DNA from: Sulfurospirillum oryzae
GTDB lineage: Bacteria; Campylobacterota; Campylobacteria; Campylobacterales; Sulfurospirillaceae
Direction: 5' to 3'
DNA length: 64,000 bases
NCBI RefSeq assembly: GCF_025770725.1
Contig: NZ_JANZKZ010000002.1
Span: 800,600 to 864,599 of the forward strand
Below the pieces are notes generated by a model. It worked only from the letters and a program-made list of their open reading frames with translations, did not search any database and was not told the origin of the DNA. The translations under genes and the position numbers were made by a program. This document shows, piece after piece, positions 36,296 to 45,333 of this stretch (positions are counted from its first letter, which is position 1; every line of letters starts with the position of its first letter).

Positions 36296-37726
36296 ATGGG
36301 TAAATTCGTTAACAGTGTTGAAGAATTTTTCAAATACTGTGCTGACAATGAAGTTGAATTTGTTGATTTTCGTTTCACTGACATGAAAGGAACATGGCAT
36401 CACCTTACATATACTATGGAAGCGATTAGTCCAGAGTCTTTCACCAATGGTATTCCTTTTGATGGTTCATCAATCGATGCTTGGCAGCCAATCAACAAAT
36501 CTGACATGCTTTTAAAGCCAGAAGCTGAGAGCGCATTTTTAGATCCATTTACAGCTGATTCAACCATTGTTGTATTCTGTGATGTTTTTGACATTTACAA
36601 AGGTGAATTGTATGAGAAATGTCCAAGAAGTATCGCTAAAAAAACATTGAAGTACCTTGCTGAAACAGGTCTTGGTGATGTTGCATACTTTGGACCAGAA
36701 AATGAATTTTTCGTATTTGACGATGTAAAAATTAGAGATGAAATTAACTGTTCATACTACGAAGTAGACTCTGAAGAAGGTGCTTGGAATAGCGCTAAAA
36801 ATTATACTGATGGCTACAACACAGGTCACCGACCAGGCACAAAAGGTGGTTACTTCCCAGTTCAGCCAATCGATTCTATGGTAGATTTACGTGCTGAAAT
36901 GGTACAAACTCTTAAACAAATTGGTCTTGAAGTATTCGTTGTTCACCACGAAGTTGCTCAAGCACAAGGCGAAATCGGTGTTAAATTTGGAACATTGATT
37001 GAAGCAGCTGACAACGTACAAAAATATAAATACGTTGTAAAAATGGTAGCTCACCTCAATGGAAAAACAGCTACATTTATGCCAAAACCACTTTACGGTG
37101 ACAATGGTAACGGTATGCACGTTCACCAATCAATCTGGAAAGATGGCAAAAACATGTTCTATAAGGCTGGCGAATACGCAAACCTTAGTGATATGGCTAG
37201 ATGGTATATCGGTGGTATCTTGAAACACGCAAGAAGTGTTGCGGCGTTTACAAACCCATCAACTAACTCTTATAAACGTTTGATCCCAGGATTTGAAGCG
37301 CCTTCAATCCTTACTTACTCTATGCAAAACCGTTCAGCTTCATGCCGTATTCCATACGGTGCGGGTGAGAAATCAGTTCGTGTTGAGATGCGTTTCCCAG
37401 ATTCAACTTCATGCCCATACCTTGCGTTTGCTTCTATGCTTCTTGCAGGAATTGATGGTATTAAAACAAAAGCTGAGCCTGTTGGTCCAATGGACGAAGA
37501 CTTATTTGAACTTACACTCGATGAAATTAGAGAAAAAGGTATCAACCAAATGCCTCATACATTAAGAGGTTCACTTGAAGCGTTAATCCGTGACAATGAC
37601 TATCTTAAACCTGTTATGACTCCAGAATTTTTGGATACATACCAACACTACAAATTTGAAACTCAAGTTTGGCCAGATGAGGCAAGACCTACTGCATTTG
37701 AATTTAAAACAATGTTCTCTTGCTAG
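36296..37726 (+). CDS. glnA: Type I glutamine synthetase
   Basis: GlnA forms glutamine from glutamate and ammonia. The 476-residue protein shows [10 protein letters not shown] near residue 57, [10 protein letters not shown] near residue 137, [18 protein letters not shown] near residue 268 and the [17 protein letters not shown] motif near residue 322. At the usual adenylylation site (NLYDLPPEE in E. coli) this protein reads DLFELTLDE: Phe404 replaces the modified Tyr, so control by adenylylation seems impossible. The ATG follows TTTAGGAG. No palindrome site lies in the gene. Confidence 0.97.
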   Translation: MGKFVNSVEEFFKYCADNEVEFVDFRFTDMKGTWHHLTYTMEAISPESFTNGIPFDGSSIDAWQPINKSDMLLKPEAESAFLDPFTADSTIVVFCDVFDIYKGELYEKCPRSIAKKTLKYLAETGLGDVAYFGPENEFFVFDDVKIRDEINCSYYEVDSEEGAWNSAKNYTDGYNTGHRPGTKGGYFPVQPIDSMVDLRAEMVQTLKQIGLEVFVVHHEVAQAQGEIGVKFGTLIEAADNVQKYKYVVKMVAHLNGKTATFMPKPLYGDNGNGMHVHQSIWKDGKNMFYKAGEYANLSDMARWYIGGILKHARSVAAFTNPSTNSYKRLIPGFEAPSILTYSMQNRSASCRIPYGAGEKSVRVEMRFPDSTSCPYLAFASMLLAGIDGIKTKAEPVGPMDEDLFELTLDEIREKGINQMPHTLRGSLEALIRDNDYLKPVMTPEFLDTYQHYKFETQVWPDEARPTAFEFKTMFSC

Positions 37727-37925
37727 TCGTTTTTTTATTTTGACACGCTTTTGGGGCAAAGCCCCAAAAGCTACGCTGCGCTATGCACTGAAGCTTGCCT
37801 CTGCGAGGCAGAATTGACTTGATCTTCCATCTTCATTTTTTTCACACTTCCCCAAGTAAAGATTGAAAAACTACGTTGCACTTGGCGGCTAAAGCTGCCC
37901 CTTACGAGCAAACTTGTTTTAGCTG
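37727..37925. other. Hairpin-rich gap after glnA
   Basis: Three hairpins occur between convergent glnA and mrcA: CTTTTGGGGC-AAA-GCCCCAAAAG (37748-37770), TGCCTC-TGC-GAGGCA (37796-37810), and GGCGGC-TAAA-GCTGCC (37884-37899). The first is probably the glnA terminator although its T tail is weak. Two related segments (GCTACGCTGCGCTATG and ACTACGTTGCACTTGG) suggest an old duplication or remnant repeat. No ORF is supported. Confidence 0.6.
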
Positions 37926-39851
37926 CTAAAACATCAAACCACCATCGTCTTTAAGTTGTTTTGTATTTGTTTTAGGAAATGGCGATACATCGGTAAAATA
38001 CTCTGTTGATCCATCGATTTTACGAGAGCCTACACCTTCTGGCATTTTAAACTCACGTGTTGTTTCCGGGTGAAGCTCTACATACTTGGTCATAAAGTAT
38101 TTAAACGCAGGAGCTGCCGATTTTCCACCGGTTTCGCCTTTTTTAAGCGGTGTATTATTGTCGTTTCCATACCAAGTGAGCACCTCTATGTCAGGAGAAA
38201 AGCCACAAAACCAGACATCCACACTGCTGTTGGTTGTTCCTGTTTTTCCAGCAATTTCTATGCCCGAAACTTGAGCATTTTTACCCGTACCTCGTTTGAC
38301 AACCTCTTTCATCATATCTATCATCAAATAGCTCTGTTTAGGTGATGTGATCGTCTGTGTTTTGGTTTCATAGACTTTTTCAACGCCTTGGCGGTTAATC
38401 ACTTTTTTAACCAGTACTGGCTCAACACGTACACCGTAATTTGGGAACATTGAGTAAAAACTACTGTATTCTAGCGGTGAAATACCAAAACTTCCAAGTG
38501 CCAATGAAAGATCCATCGATAAGCCCTTGAAACCATCTTTTTTGAGCTCTTTATAGACACTATCAAGCCCTAAAAGAGATAACAAGTTAATCGTCGCCAA
38601 GTTACGTGAATGTACCAACGCCTCTTTGAGGGTAATAAGGCCTTCAAAATTACTTTCATAGTTCTTTGGTGTCCATGTTTCATCGGTTTCACTGTTGACG
38701 TAAGTACGTGAAATATCAGGGATTTCAGACAGTGGAGAGTATCCCCAATCTAAAGCTTTTTGGTACACAAAAGGCTTAAAGCTTGAACCTGGTTGGCGTT
38801 TACTTTGCGTTGCACGGTTAAAACTGCTCTTTGCATAATCAAGACCTCCGACCAGCGCTAAAATATTACCTGTGCTATTTTCCATAACCACCATAGCACC
38901 ATTGAGCTCAGACGCATTCACATCTTTCCCAAGTCGTGACACCATGCCGTTGTAACCCACTTTTAGGGATTCATGTGCAAGTTGTTGTAATTTCAAATCA
39001 ATACTCAAATAAATCTGAAAGCCACCTTTTTTAATATCGCCATATTCTGTACTCAAGCTTTTAATGACTTCATCGGTGACATAAGGTGCACGATTGCGTG
39101 TTAATGTCTCATCGAAAACCATAGGATGCTCTAATGTTGCCTTAGTGTATTCGTTCTCACTAATCCAGCCTAATGTGTACATACGACTAACCACTTGATT
39201 GGCTCTGCTTAAAGAGAGATCCATGTGTTTGGTTGGATCATACGAACTAGGCGCTTTTGGAAGTCCCACAAGTATAGCGATCTCTTTTAATGTCAGCGCA
39301 TCAAGCGTTTTGTTGAAATACCCATGTGCCGCGGTTTTAACACCATAATAGCCATGCCCAAAGTAAACATGGTTAAAGTAACGCTCCAAAATCTGCTCTT
39401 TGGTTAAAGACGATTCTACCGTATAGGCTAAGATAGCTTCATTGAGTTTACGTGTTAATGTTTTTTGGCGTGTTAAAACGGTATTTTTAATAAGCTGTTG
39501 TGTAATAGTACTCGCACCCTCAACCATTTTCATCGCATGAATGTCTTTGACTAAAGCTCTAAAAATTGCTTCAAGGTTAATACCGCTGTGCTCAAAAAAG
39601 GAGGTATCTTCCGTTGCAACAAGCGCTTCGATCAAACGTGGAGGGAGGTCTTTAAAATCGACATACAACCTATTCTCTTCGTCAAAAAGATTCGCGATCA
39701 ATTCACCATTGCGGTCATAAATTTGTGTGGTTAATTTAGGGGTATAATCAATAATCTTATAGGCATCGAAACGAATTTGTGCGTATAAAAAGATAATTGC
39801 CATCAATACTGCAAATCCAAGCATTGCTAAAATAGTCATAATATATTTCAC
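37926..39851 (-). CDS. mrcA: Penicillin-binding protein 1A
   Basis: This bifunctional class A PBP polymerises and crosslinks peptidoglycan. The 641-residue protein has an N-terminal membrane helix (residues 6-26), a GT51 glycosyltransferase domain (VATEDTSFFEHSGINLEAI near residue 81; GASTITQQLIKN near residue 114), and a transpeptidase domain with SSFKPFVYQKALDWG near residue 353 (active Ser), SRNLATINL and KTGTTNSSVDVWF near residue 537. It starts with GTG at 39851, overlapping the ABC ATPase stop by 4 nt. It lies near maf and alaS as I recall for Campylobacter pbpA. Confidence 0.94.
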   Translation of the reverse strand: MKYIMTILAMLGFAVLMAIIFLYAQIRFDAYKIIDYTPKLTTQIYDRNGELIANLFDEENRLYVDFKDLPPRLIEALVATEDTSFFEHSGINLEAIFRALVKDIHAMKMVEGASTITQQLIKNTVLTRQKTLTRKLNEAILAYTVESSLTKEQILERYFNHVYFGHGYYGVKTAAHGYFNKTLDALTLKEIAILVGLPKAPSSYDPTKHMDLSLSRANQVVSRMYTLGWISENEYTKATLEHPMVFDETLTRNRAPYVTDEVIKSLSTEYGDIKKGGFQIYLSIDLKLQQLAHESLKVGYNGMVSRLGKDVNASELNGAMVVMENSTGNILALVGGLDYAKSSFNRATQSKRQPGSSFKPFVYQKALDWGYSPLSEIPDISRTYVNSETDETWTPKNYESNFEGLITLKEALVHSRNLATINLLSLLGLDSVYKELKKDGFKGLSMDLSLALGSFGISPLEYSSFYSMFPNYGVRVEPVLVKKVINRQGVEKVYETKTQTITSPKQSYLMIDMMKEVVKRGTGKNAQVSGIEIAGKTGTTNSSVDVWFCGFSPDIEVLTWYGNDNNTPLKKGETGGKSAAPAFKYFMTKYVELHPETTREFKMPEGVGSRKIDGSTEYFTDVSPFPKTNTKQLKDDGGLMF

Positions 39852-40543
39852 GTTCTAAAACTCCTTTGTCTAAATCCAGACTCCAATAATTGCTTCGTAT
39901 AAGCCTCTTTGGGGTCATGCAAAATATTTTTGGTTAAACCGTACTCAACGATTTTCCCGTTTTTAATAATCCCCACTTCATTGCATAAATGCTCAATCGT
40001 TCCAATATCGTGCGTTACAAAAAGTAGATCAAATCCGCACGTCTGATGAAGCAAGGAAATCAACTCCAACACCGTTGTTTTGCTCTCCTCGTCCAGTGCT
40101 GTTGTGGGTTCATCCAGTAACAGCAATTGTGGCTCAACGCTTAGAGCCATCGCAATGATAAGCCGTTGTAACTGCCCACCGCTTAACTCTGAGGGAAAAC
40201 GATTTAAAAAATCGACATCTAAACCTACCATACGCAAATACTTTTCTGCTTGCTCGCGCGATGCCATAAACTGCTTCTCAATCTTCGTCAAAGGCGAGAG
40301 AGCCGTAAAAGGATTTTGAGGCACAAACGCGATGCTTTTCCCACGCTTTAACGCATAAGATGCATCATACTCTAAAAGGGACTCCAACTCTTGTGGTAAC
40401 ATCCCTAAAAGTGCTTTAAGCGTCAAACTTTTTCCACTGCCACTCTCACCAATCAGGGCAAACGACCTCTCAAAAGAAAACTGCACATCTAGCAGTGTTT
40501 TTGCCTTACTTTTGATGAGAAGTTGTTTACATGTAAAGCTCAA
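39848..40543 (-). CDS. ABC transporter ATPase, Opp/Dpp type, unpartnered
   Basis: The roughly 231-residue protein has Walker A GESGSGKSLTLKA, signature LSGGQLQRLIIAMAL, Walker B LLLLDEPTTALDE and the H-loop FVTHD. The end (EAYTKQLLESG) resembles oligopeptide/nickel ATPases of the OppD/NikD type but is short. No permease or binding-protein gene is adjacent. Two starts are possible: TTG at 40543, coupled to the upstream stop (TTGA) with AAGGGGAG before it, which I prefer, or GTG at 40570 inside the upstream gene. A perfect palindrome at 40526 falls in its first codons (FTCK). Confidence 0.82.
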   Translation of the reverse strand: MSFTCKQLLIKSKAKTLLDVQFSFERSFALIGESGSGKSLTLKALLGMLPQELESLLEYDASYALKRGKSIAFVPQNPFTALSPLTKIEKQFMASREQAEKYLRMVGLDVDFLNRFPSELSGGQLQRLIIAMALSVEPQLLLLDEPTTALDEESKTTVLELISLLHQTCGFDLLFVTHDIGTIEHLCNEVGIIKNGKIVEYGLTKNILHDPKEAYTKQLLESGFRQRSFRT

Positions 40544-41631
40544 AAGCTCCCCTTTTGGATAAGAGAGCACACTGTTTTTAACGACTCAACGCTTTCTCCC
40601 AGCCTTGGAATAAGGCGTAAAATAGGCTTTGGAACCGTTGGCGGACGAATAGCTCCCACTAAAAAACCTTCATCAATCAGATTCTGCTGAACAGAAAGAG
40701 CATCAACACCTTCGCTCAAAGGGTACGCACAAATCAGCCCTTCGATTTTTAAACCTAAAATGGTTTGCACAACCGCTTGGTGCGCCTCAATCTCAGCTTT
40801 TAACGCCGCATGATTTTTTAAAATATAGAGCAACCCTTGGTATCCCAAAGCAATGTCAAATAAAGAGGGTGCGGTTGTATAAATGATAGCTTTGGCACGA
40901 TTTTGTAAAAACTCGGCAATGTGTTCACTGCATAAAATGTATGCGCCATAACTTCCCAGCGCTTTTCCAAGTGTGCCCATCTTAATATGGTTGGCTTTAG
41001 GCGTAATGCCAAACAGATCAAAGACGCCTCTCAGGTTTTCCCCCACAACACCTACACTGTGCGCTTCATCGACAATCAAAAGGGCATTGTAACGATCGGC
41101 AATTTCGAAAATATCGCGATTTAAAAGATCCCCGCTCATCGAATAAATGCCTTCAACGGCGATAATAATGCGGTTATGATTATGCGTGTTAATCAAGCTT
41201 TCAAGATGATTGGCATCGTTATGCCTAAACAGTAAAACTTCGGCATCCACGGTTTTAGATGCTACCATACCACTGGCATGATACTCTTCATCCAAAATCA
41301 AAAGATCTTTTTTGCGCGGTAAAGCTTCAATAAGCGAAAAATTGGCTAAAAAGCCACTACCACACACAAGGGCTGCTTCAAAACCATTATGGCGTATCAA
41401 AAATTCTTCAAACTCCTGATGAATGGGATGATAACCATTGACTAAGATAGAAGCTTTGGGCGCATGGGTTTTATACATGGAAACTTGGGCAACCGCACGC
41501 TCAAAAAGGGTATGGTTTTGTGCGAAGCCTAGATAGTCGTTGGAGCTAAAATCAGCCAAATCATCACTGTACAGCTTACGGCTTCGGTAGCGATTTGACT
41601 TTGTGATGGCGTGGAGTTCGTTTTGGTACAT
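40540..41631 (-). CDS. BioF/KBL-family PLP acyltransferase
   Basis: This 363-residue alpha-oxoamine synthase family member is most likely 8-amino-7-oxononanoate synthase (BioF, biotin synthesis). Visible motifs are FSSNDYLGFAQN near residue 28, CGSGFLANFSLIEAL near residue 90, IVDEAHSVGVVGENLRG near residue 187 and the PLP-lysine segment KMGTLGKALGSYGAYI near residue 217. It is shorter than 2-amino-3-ketobutyrate CoA ligases (about 398). bioD is 20 kb away and no other bio gene adjoins, so BioF is inferred from family alone. It lies 2 nt downstream of maf. Confidence 0.82.
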   Translation of the reverse strand: MYQNELHAITKSNRYRSRKLYSDDLADFSSNDYLGFAQNHTLFERAVAQVSMYKTHAPKASILVNGYHPIHQEFEEFLIRHNGFEAALVCGSGFLANFSLIEALPRKKDLLILDEEYHASGMVASKTVDAEVLLFRHNDANHLESLINTHNHNRIIIAVEGIYSMSGDLLNRDIFEIADRYNALLIVDEAHSVGVVGENLRGVFDLFGITPKANHIKMGTLGKALGSYGAYILCSEHIAEFLQNRAKAIIYTTAPSLFDIALGYQGLLYILKNHAALKAEIEAHQAVVQTILGLKIEGLICAYPLSEGVDALSVQQNLIDEGFLVGAIRPPTVPKPILRLIPRLGESVESLKTVCSLIQKGSF

Positions 41632-41633
41632 GG

Positions 41634-42188
41634 TTATTGAGGTAAAAAAGGCAAAAGCTTCTCAACGCTCAGCCCCATGGCGGTACTTTGAAGCCCAACC
41701 ACTTCTTTGATGTAGGATTTACAAAACCCCTCCACCATACACGCACCCGCTTTTCCTCTCCAATCATCACCTTCTAAATAAGCCTCTAGCGCTTTAGCAT
41801 CAAAAGGGAAAAAGAGATAATCCGTGGCGGATAGATCAATGAGTTCACATGTTTTGGATTTGTAAATCATACAGCTAAGAATGCTGACTTTATTGCCACT
41901 TTGCGCTTCTAAAATACGTCTCGCATCAGCCTTATCTTTGGCTTTGCGTAAAATCGCTCCATTTGCAGTGACAACCGTGTCGGCACACAAAACTGGCATT
42001 TCCAAGTCATACTTTTCAAGGTAGCTTTGCATCTTTCCTTTAGTGGCATGATAGACAAAATGCGCCGGATCAGAAATTTGCAATTGCTCTTCGTCAAACC
42101 CAGCATCTCTTTGAATAAAAGGAACCCCAAACGTGGTAAGAAGTTCCGCTCTCGTGATAGAAGATGAGCCTAAAACAATCGTTTGCAT
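41634..42188 (-). CDS. maf: Maf nucleotide pyrophosphatase
   Basis: Maf proteins hydrolyse non-canonical or modified nucleoside triphosphates. The 184-residue product has the N-terminal LGSSSITRAELL motif near residue 6, the VLCADTVV segment near residue 66 and a GKAGACMVEG region near residue 145 that replaces the commoner GKAGAYAIQG. It sits between a membrane protein gene and the BioF-like gene, 1-2 nt from each, in a tightly packed run led by alaS. Confidence 0.92.
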   Translation of the reverse strand: MQTIVLGSSSITRAELLTTFGVPFIQRDAGFDEEQLQISDPAHFVYHATKGKMQSYLEKYDLEMPVLCADTVVTANGAILRKAKDKADARRILEAQSGNKVSILSCMIYKSKTCELIDLSATDYLFFPFDAKALEAYLEGDDWRGKAGACMVEGFCKSYIKEVVGLQSTAMGLSVEKLLPFLPQ

Positions 42189-42189
42189 C

Positions 42190-42690
42190 TTAGTAGCCTC
42201 GTAAAATCACGCCAAAGTAGACAGAAATGATTGAGAGAATCAGATTGAGAGGAATGAGATATTTGACCATCAAGATCACATTCTCTTCCACCTCAATATA
42301 ATTTTCTTCGGCTAAACCTTTTTTGGCATTAAGGTATTTGAAATACATGTAAATAAAATTAAATGCTATAAACGTCCACAATGCCTCTTTCGTGTGTACC
42401 ATAACGTAAGTCGCTGGATTGCCACTTTTAAAGCCAAGTCCAAGGTGCATAAACACTGAAGTAATGATGATAACCAACATGACTGGCACTAAAAAAACAA
42501 TGTAGCGTCGCATCATTTCAATGCAGCTGCTAAATTTGATCTTTTCATCAGGGACATCCACTTCCACAGGCTGAATCACAAAACGCATCACAAACATACT
42601 GCCAATAAGCAATGCTGAACTGATGATATGTAAAAAGACAATGATTCTGCTAAAGTCACCGAATATATCTATGAAAAAATCGCGCATCAT
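42190..42690 (-). CDS. Conserved integral membrane protein
   Basis: This 166-residue protein is not recognised. Four membrane helices are apparent (about residues 13-36, 63-84, 101-120 and 142-162), with one His in the first (FLHII) and one His after the second (FMHLGLG). That helix-His arrangement recalls small haem-binding or CopD-like membrane proteins, but this is a guess. It follows the alaS stop without a gap and precedes maf by 1 nt. A two-mismatch palindrome at 42342 is read in the YM frame; the base that would give TAA is changed to TAT. Confidence 0.75.
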   Translation of the reverse strand: MMRDFFIDIFGDFSRIIVFLHIISSALLIGSMFVMRFVIQPVEVDVPDEKIKFSSCIEMMRRYIVFLVPVMLVIIITSVFMHLGLGFKSGNPATYVMVHTKEALWTFIAFNFIYMYFKYLNAKKGLAEENYIEVEENVILMVKYLIPLNLILSIISVYFGVILRGY

Positions 42691-45237
42691 TTAACCTTGA
42701 AGAACCGCTTTTGCATACGCAAGTGCCGCAGCTTTTGCCTCTTCTATTTTTGAAGCATCTTTTCCTCCGGCTTGGGCAAAGTCATCTCGACCGCCGCCAC
42801 CACCACCAACGATAGGTGCGATCTCTTTGATCCAAGCACCTGCTTTAATGGTTGCATTTTTAACACCCGCTGCGATTAACACTTTGTCATCTTTGACTTG
42901 AAGTAAAAGCACAGCAACGGACTCTTTTTCATTTTTAAGATCATCAATACGCGCCTTAATATCACCTGCACCCAACACGTCAACAATGAGTTCAACACCG
43001 TTTACATGTAAAGATTCCACTGACTTTCCAGCGTGCGAATTTAAAGACTCGACTTCGGTCTTAAGGGTTTTGATCTCTTCTTTAAGACGGTTGATACCGA
43101 TGAGTGGCTCTTTGTGTTTAACACTCTCTTTAATCGCTTCAAGATCGCTTCTTAAACTTTGTGCGTAAGAAAGTGCCGCACTTCCGCAAATCGCTTCAAT
43201 ACGACGAACTCCCGCACTAACCCCACTCTCTTTTTGGATAAAGAAGCTGCCAATGTTGGCGGTATTGCTGACGTGTGTTCCACCGCAGAGCTCAACACTT
43301 GCATCGCCAAAGCTCACAACACGCACTTCCGAGCCGTATTTTTCACCAAAGAGTGCCATTGCACCACTGTTTTTGGCTTCTTCAACATTCATCAATTTTG
43401 TCTGCCCCGCAACACCACTCGCAATGACGCTGTTCACAAACGCTTCAATTTTCGTGATCTCATCAGAACTGAGCGCTTTTGGATGCGAGAAGTCAAAACG
43501 TAAACGATCTTTTTCAACCAAACTACCCGCTTGAGAAACGTGCTCGCCCAAGACTTTACGAAGCGCGCTGTGAAGGAGGTGTGTTGCACTGTGATGTTTT
43601 TCAATCTCCAAGCGAGAGAGATCCACACTAAGGCTTACCTCATCGTTGACATGTAAAGGCTTTTCAAGCTCTACGAGTGAAAGATTGAGGTCAAAAAATT
43701 TCTTCGTATCAAGTACTTTTCCATAACCCTCTATGACACCCTCATCGCCGCTTTGTCCACCGCTCATCGCGTAAAATGGTGTTTTCTCAAACATCACCCA
43801 ACCGTTTTCTTCTAAACTTTGAACCTCTTTGAAGTTCTCATCTAAAAGTGCTAACACTTTTGTTTTCGCTTCTTTTTGAGTGTAACCCACAAAGGTGTTA
43901 AGACCAAATTTTTCAAGAAGTGGTTTAAACTCACCTTGAGTTGCTTTGTCTCCACTGCCTTTCCATGAAGCTTTTGAACGTGCTTTTTGTTCTGCCATCA
44001 AAGCTTCAAACTCGGCTTCGTTAACGCTTAAACCTTTTTCTCTCAGCATATCAGCAGTAAGATCAAGAGGAAAACCGTAGGTATCGTAAAGTTTAAATGC
44101 TACTTCACCGCTAAACATTGTTTTGGTGTTTGGTAACTCTTTTTCAAACAGTTCAAGTCCTGAAGCGATGGTCGCAAAAAAGCTCTCTTCTTCATTTCTG
44201 ATCTGTTCAGCAATCACATCTTTTTTCGCTACAAGATAAGGGTATTGTTTACCCATAAGCTCACACAAGGTGTCTAAAAGTTTGTACATAAATGGAGCGC
44301 GGAGTCCCAAAAGGTAACCGTGTCGTACCGCACGTCTTAGAATGCGTCTTAAAACATAACCACGACCTACACGACCAAAGGTTGTGCCTTGTGCCACAAG
44401 AAAGGAAACAGCACGGATGTGGTCTGCAATAACACGGTAACTTGCACCCGTTTTATAAGCATAAGGCTTTCCGCAAAGCTCTGCTACTTTGTCGGTTAAA
44501 GGAATAAACAGTGAAGAATCATAGTTGCTAAACACGCCCTCTTTGACCGCAGTCACACGCTCCAAGCCCATTCCTGTGTCGATGGAAGGTTTTGGAAGTG
44601 GATGAAGTACACCCGCTTTATCTCTTTCGTACTGCATGAAAACAAGATTCCAGATCTCTAAGAAGCGATCGCCGTCTCCTCCCATGTAGTCTTCTGGTGT
44701 ATTAAAATTCTCAGCCCCTTGATCGATGAAGATTTCACTGCACGGTCCACAAGGGCCTGTGTCGCCCATTTGCCAAAAGTTGTCTTTGTCGCCAAAACGC
44801 ATAATGCGACTCGCATCAATGTGTTTTTTCCAAATCGCTTCTGCCTCATCATCGCTCTCATGAACGGTCACCCAAAGTTTTTCTTTAGGCAGTTTTAGCA
44901 CTTCTGTGACAAATTCCCACGCATGTGAGATGGCATCTTCTTTAAAATAATCACCAAAAGAGAAGTTTCCAAGCATTTCAAAAAAAGTATGATGGCGTGC
45001 TGTGTAGCCGACATTATCAAGGTCATTGTGTTTACCACCCGCTCTGATACACGTTTGACACGTTGTCGCACGTGGAGGGTTTGGACGAGGTACTTCGCCT
45101 GTAAAAACACTCTTAAAAGGAACCATGCCTGCATTGGTAAACAGAAGCGTCGCGTCATCTGGCACAAGGGGAGAACTCTCGATAATCTTGTGACCTTTTT
45201 GTTCAAAAAACTTTAAAAACTCGGCTCTAACATCCAT
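42691..45237 (-). CDS. alaS: Alanine--tRNA ligase
   Basis: AlaRS charges tRNA-Ala. The 848-residue protein is complete: class II core with [19 protein letters not shown] near residue 80, the tRNA-recognition region, the editing domain ([22 protein letters not shown] near residue 557 and [12 protein letters not shown] near residue 655), and the C-terminal oligomerisation domain ending in a glycine-rich [15 protein letters not shown]. It heads a run alaS, membrane protein, maf, BioF-like, ABC ATPase, mrcA. Two palindrome sites (43001 perfect, 43646 with one mismatch) both encode LHVN. Confidence 0.97.
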   Translation of the reverse strand: MDVRAEFLKFFEQKGHKIIESSPLVPDDATLLFTNAGMVPFKSVFTGEVPRPNPPRATTCQTCIRAGGKHNDLDNVGYTARHHTFFEMLGNFSFGDYFKEDAISHAWEFVTEVLKLPKEKLWVTVHESDDEAEAIWKKHIDASRIMRFGDKDNFWQMGDTGPCGPCSEIFIDQGAENFNTPEDYMGGDGDRFLEIWNLVFMQYERDKAGVLHPLPKPSIDTGMGLERVTAVKEGVFSNYDSSLFIPLTDKVAELCGKPYAYKTGASYRVIADHIRAVSFLVAQGTTFGRVGRGYVLRRILRRAVRHGYLLGLRAPFMYKLLDTLCELMGKQYPYLVAKKDVIAEQIRNEEESFFATIASGLELFEKELPNTKTMFSGEVAFKLYDTYGFPLDLTADMLREKGLSVNEAEFEALMAEQKARSKASWKGSGDKATQGEFKPLLEKFGLNTFVGYTQKEAKTKVLALLDENFKEVQSLEENGWVMFEKTPFYAMSGGQSGDEGVIEGYGKVLDTKKFFDLNLSLVELEKPLHVNDEVSLSVDLSRLEIEKHHSATHLLHSALRKVLGEHVSQAGSLVEKDRLRFDFSHPKALSSDEITKIEAFVNSVIASGVAGQTKLMNVEEAKNSGAMALFGEKYGSEVRVVSFGDASVELCGGTHVSNTANIGSFFIQKESGVSAGVRRIEAICGSAALSYAQSLRSDLEAIKESVKHKEPLIGINRLKEEIKTLKTEVESLNSHAGKSVESLHVNGVELIVDVLGAGDIKARIDDLKNEKESVAVLLLQVKDDKVLIAAGVKNATIKAGAWIKEIAPIVGGGGGGRDDFAQAGGKDASKIEEAKAAALAYAKAVLQG

Positions 45238-45333
45238 ACTATTGTCCTATTTTTTTATGAAAAATTCATCTATTTTAGCTAAAAAACCTAAAGGGTATTA
45301 TTAAACACCCTGAAAACACTCTATAAGAGGCAA

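Noticed and set aside
37748..37770. A simple strong terminator for mrcA
   Set aside because: The stem is good but on the minus strand it is not followed by a T run; it is more likely to serve glnA, and weakly.
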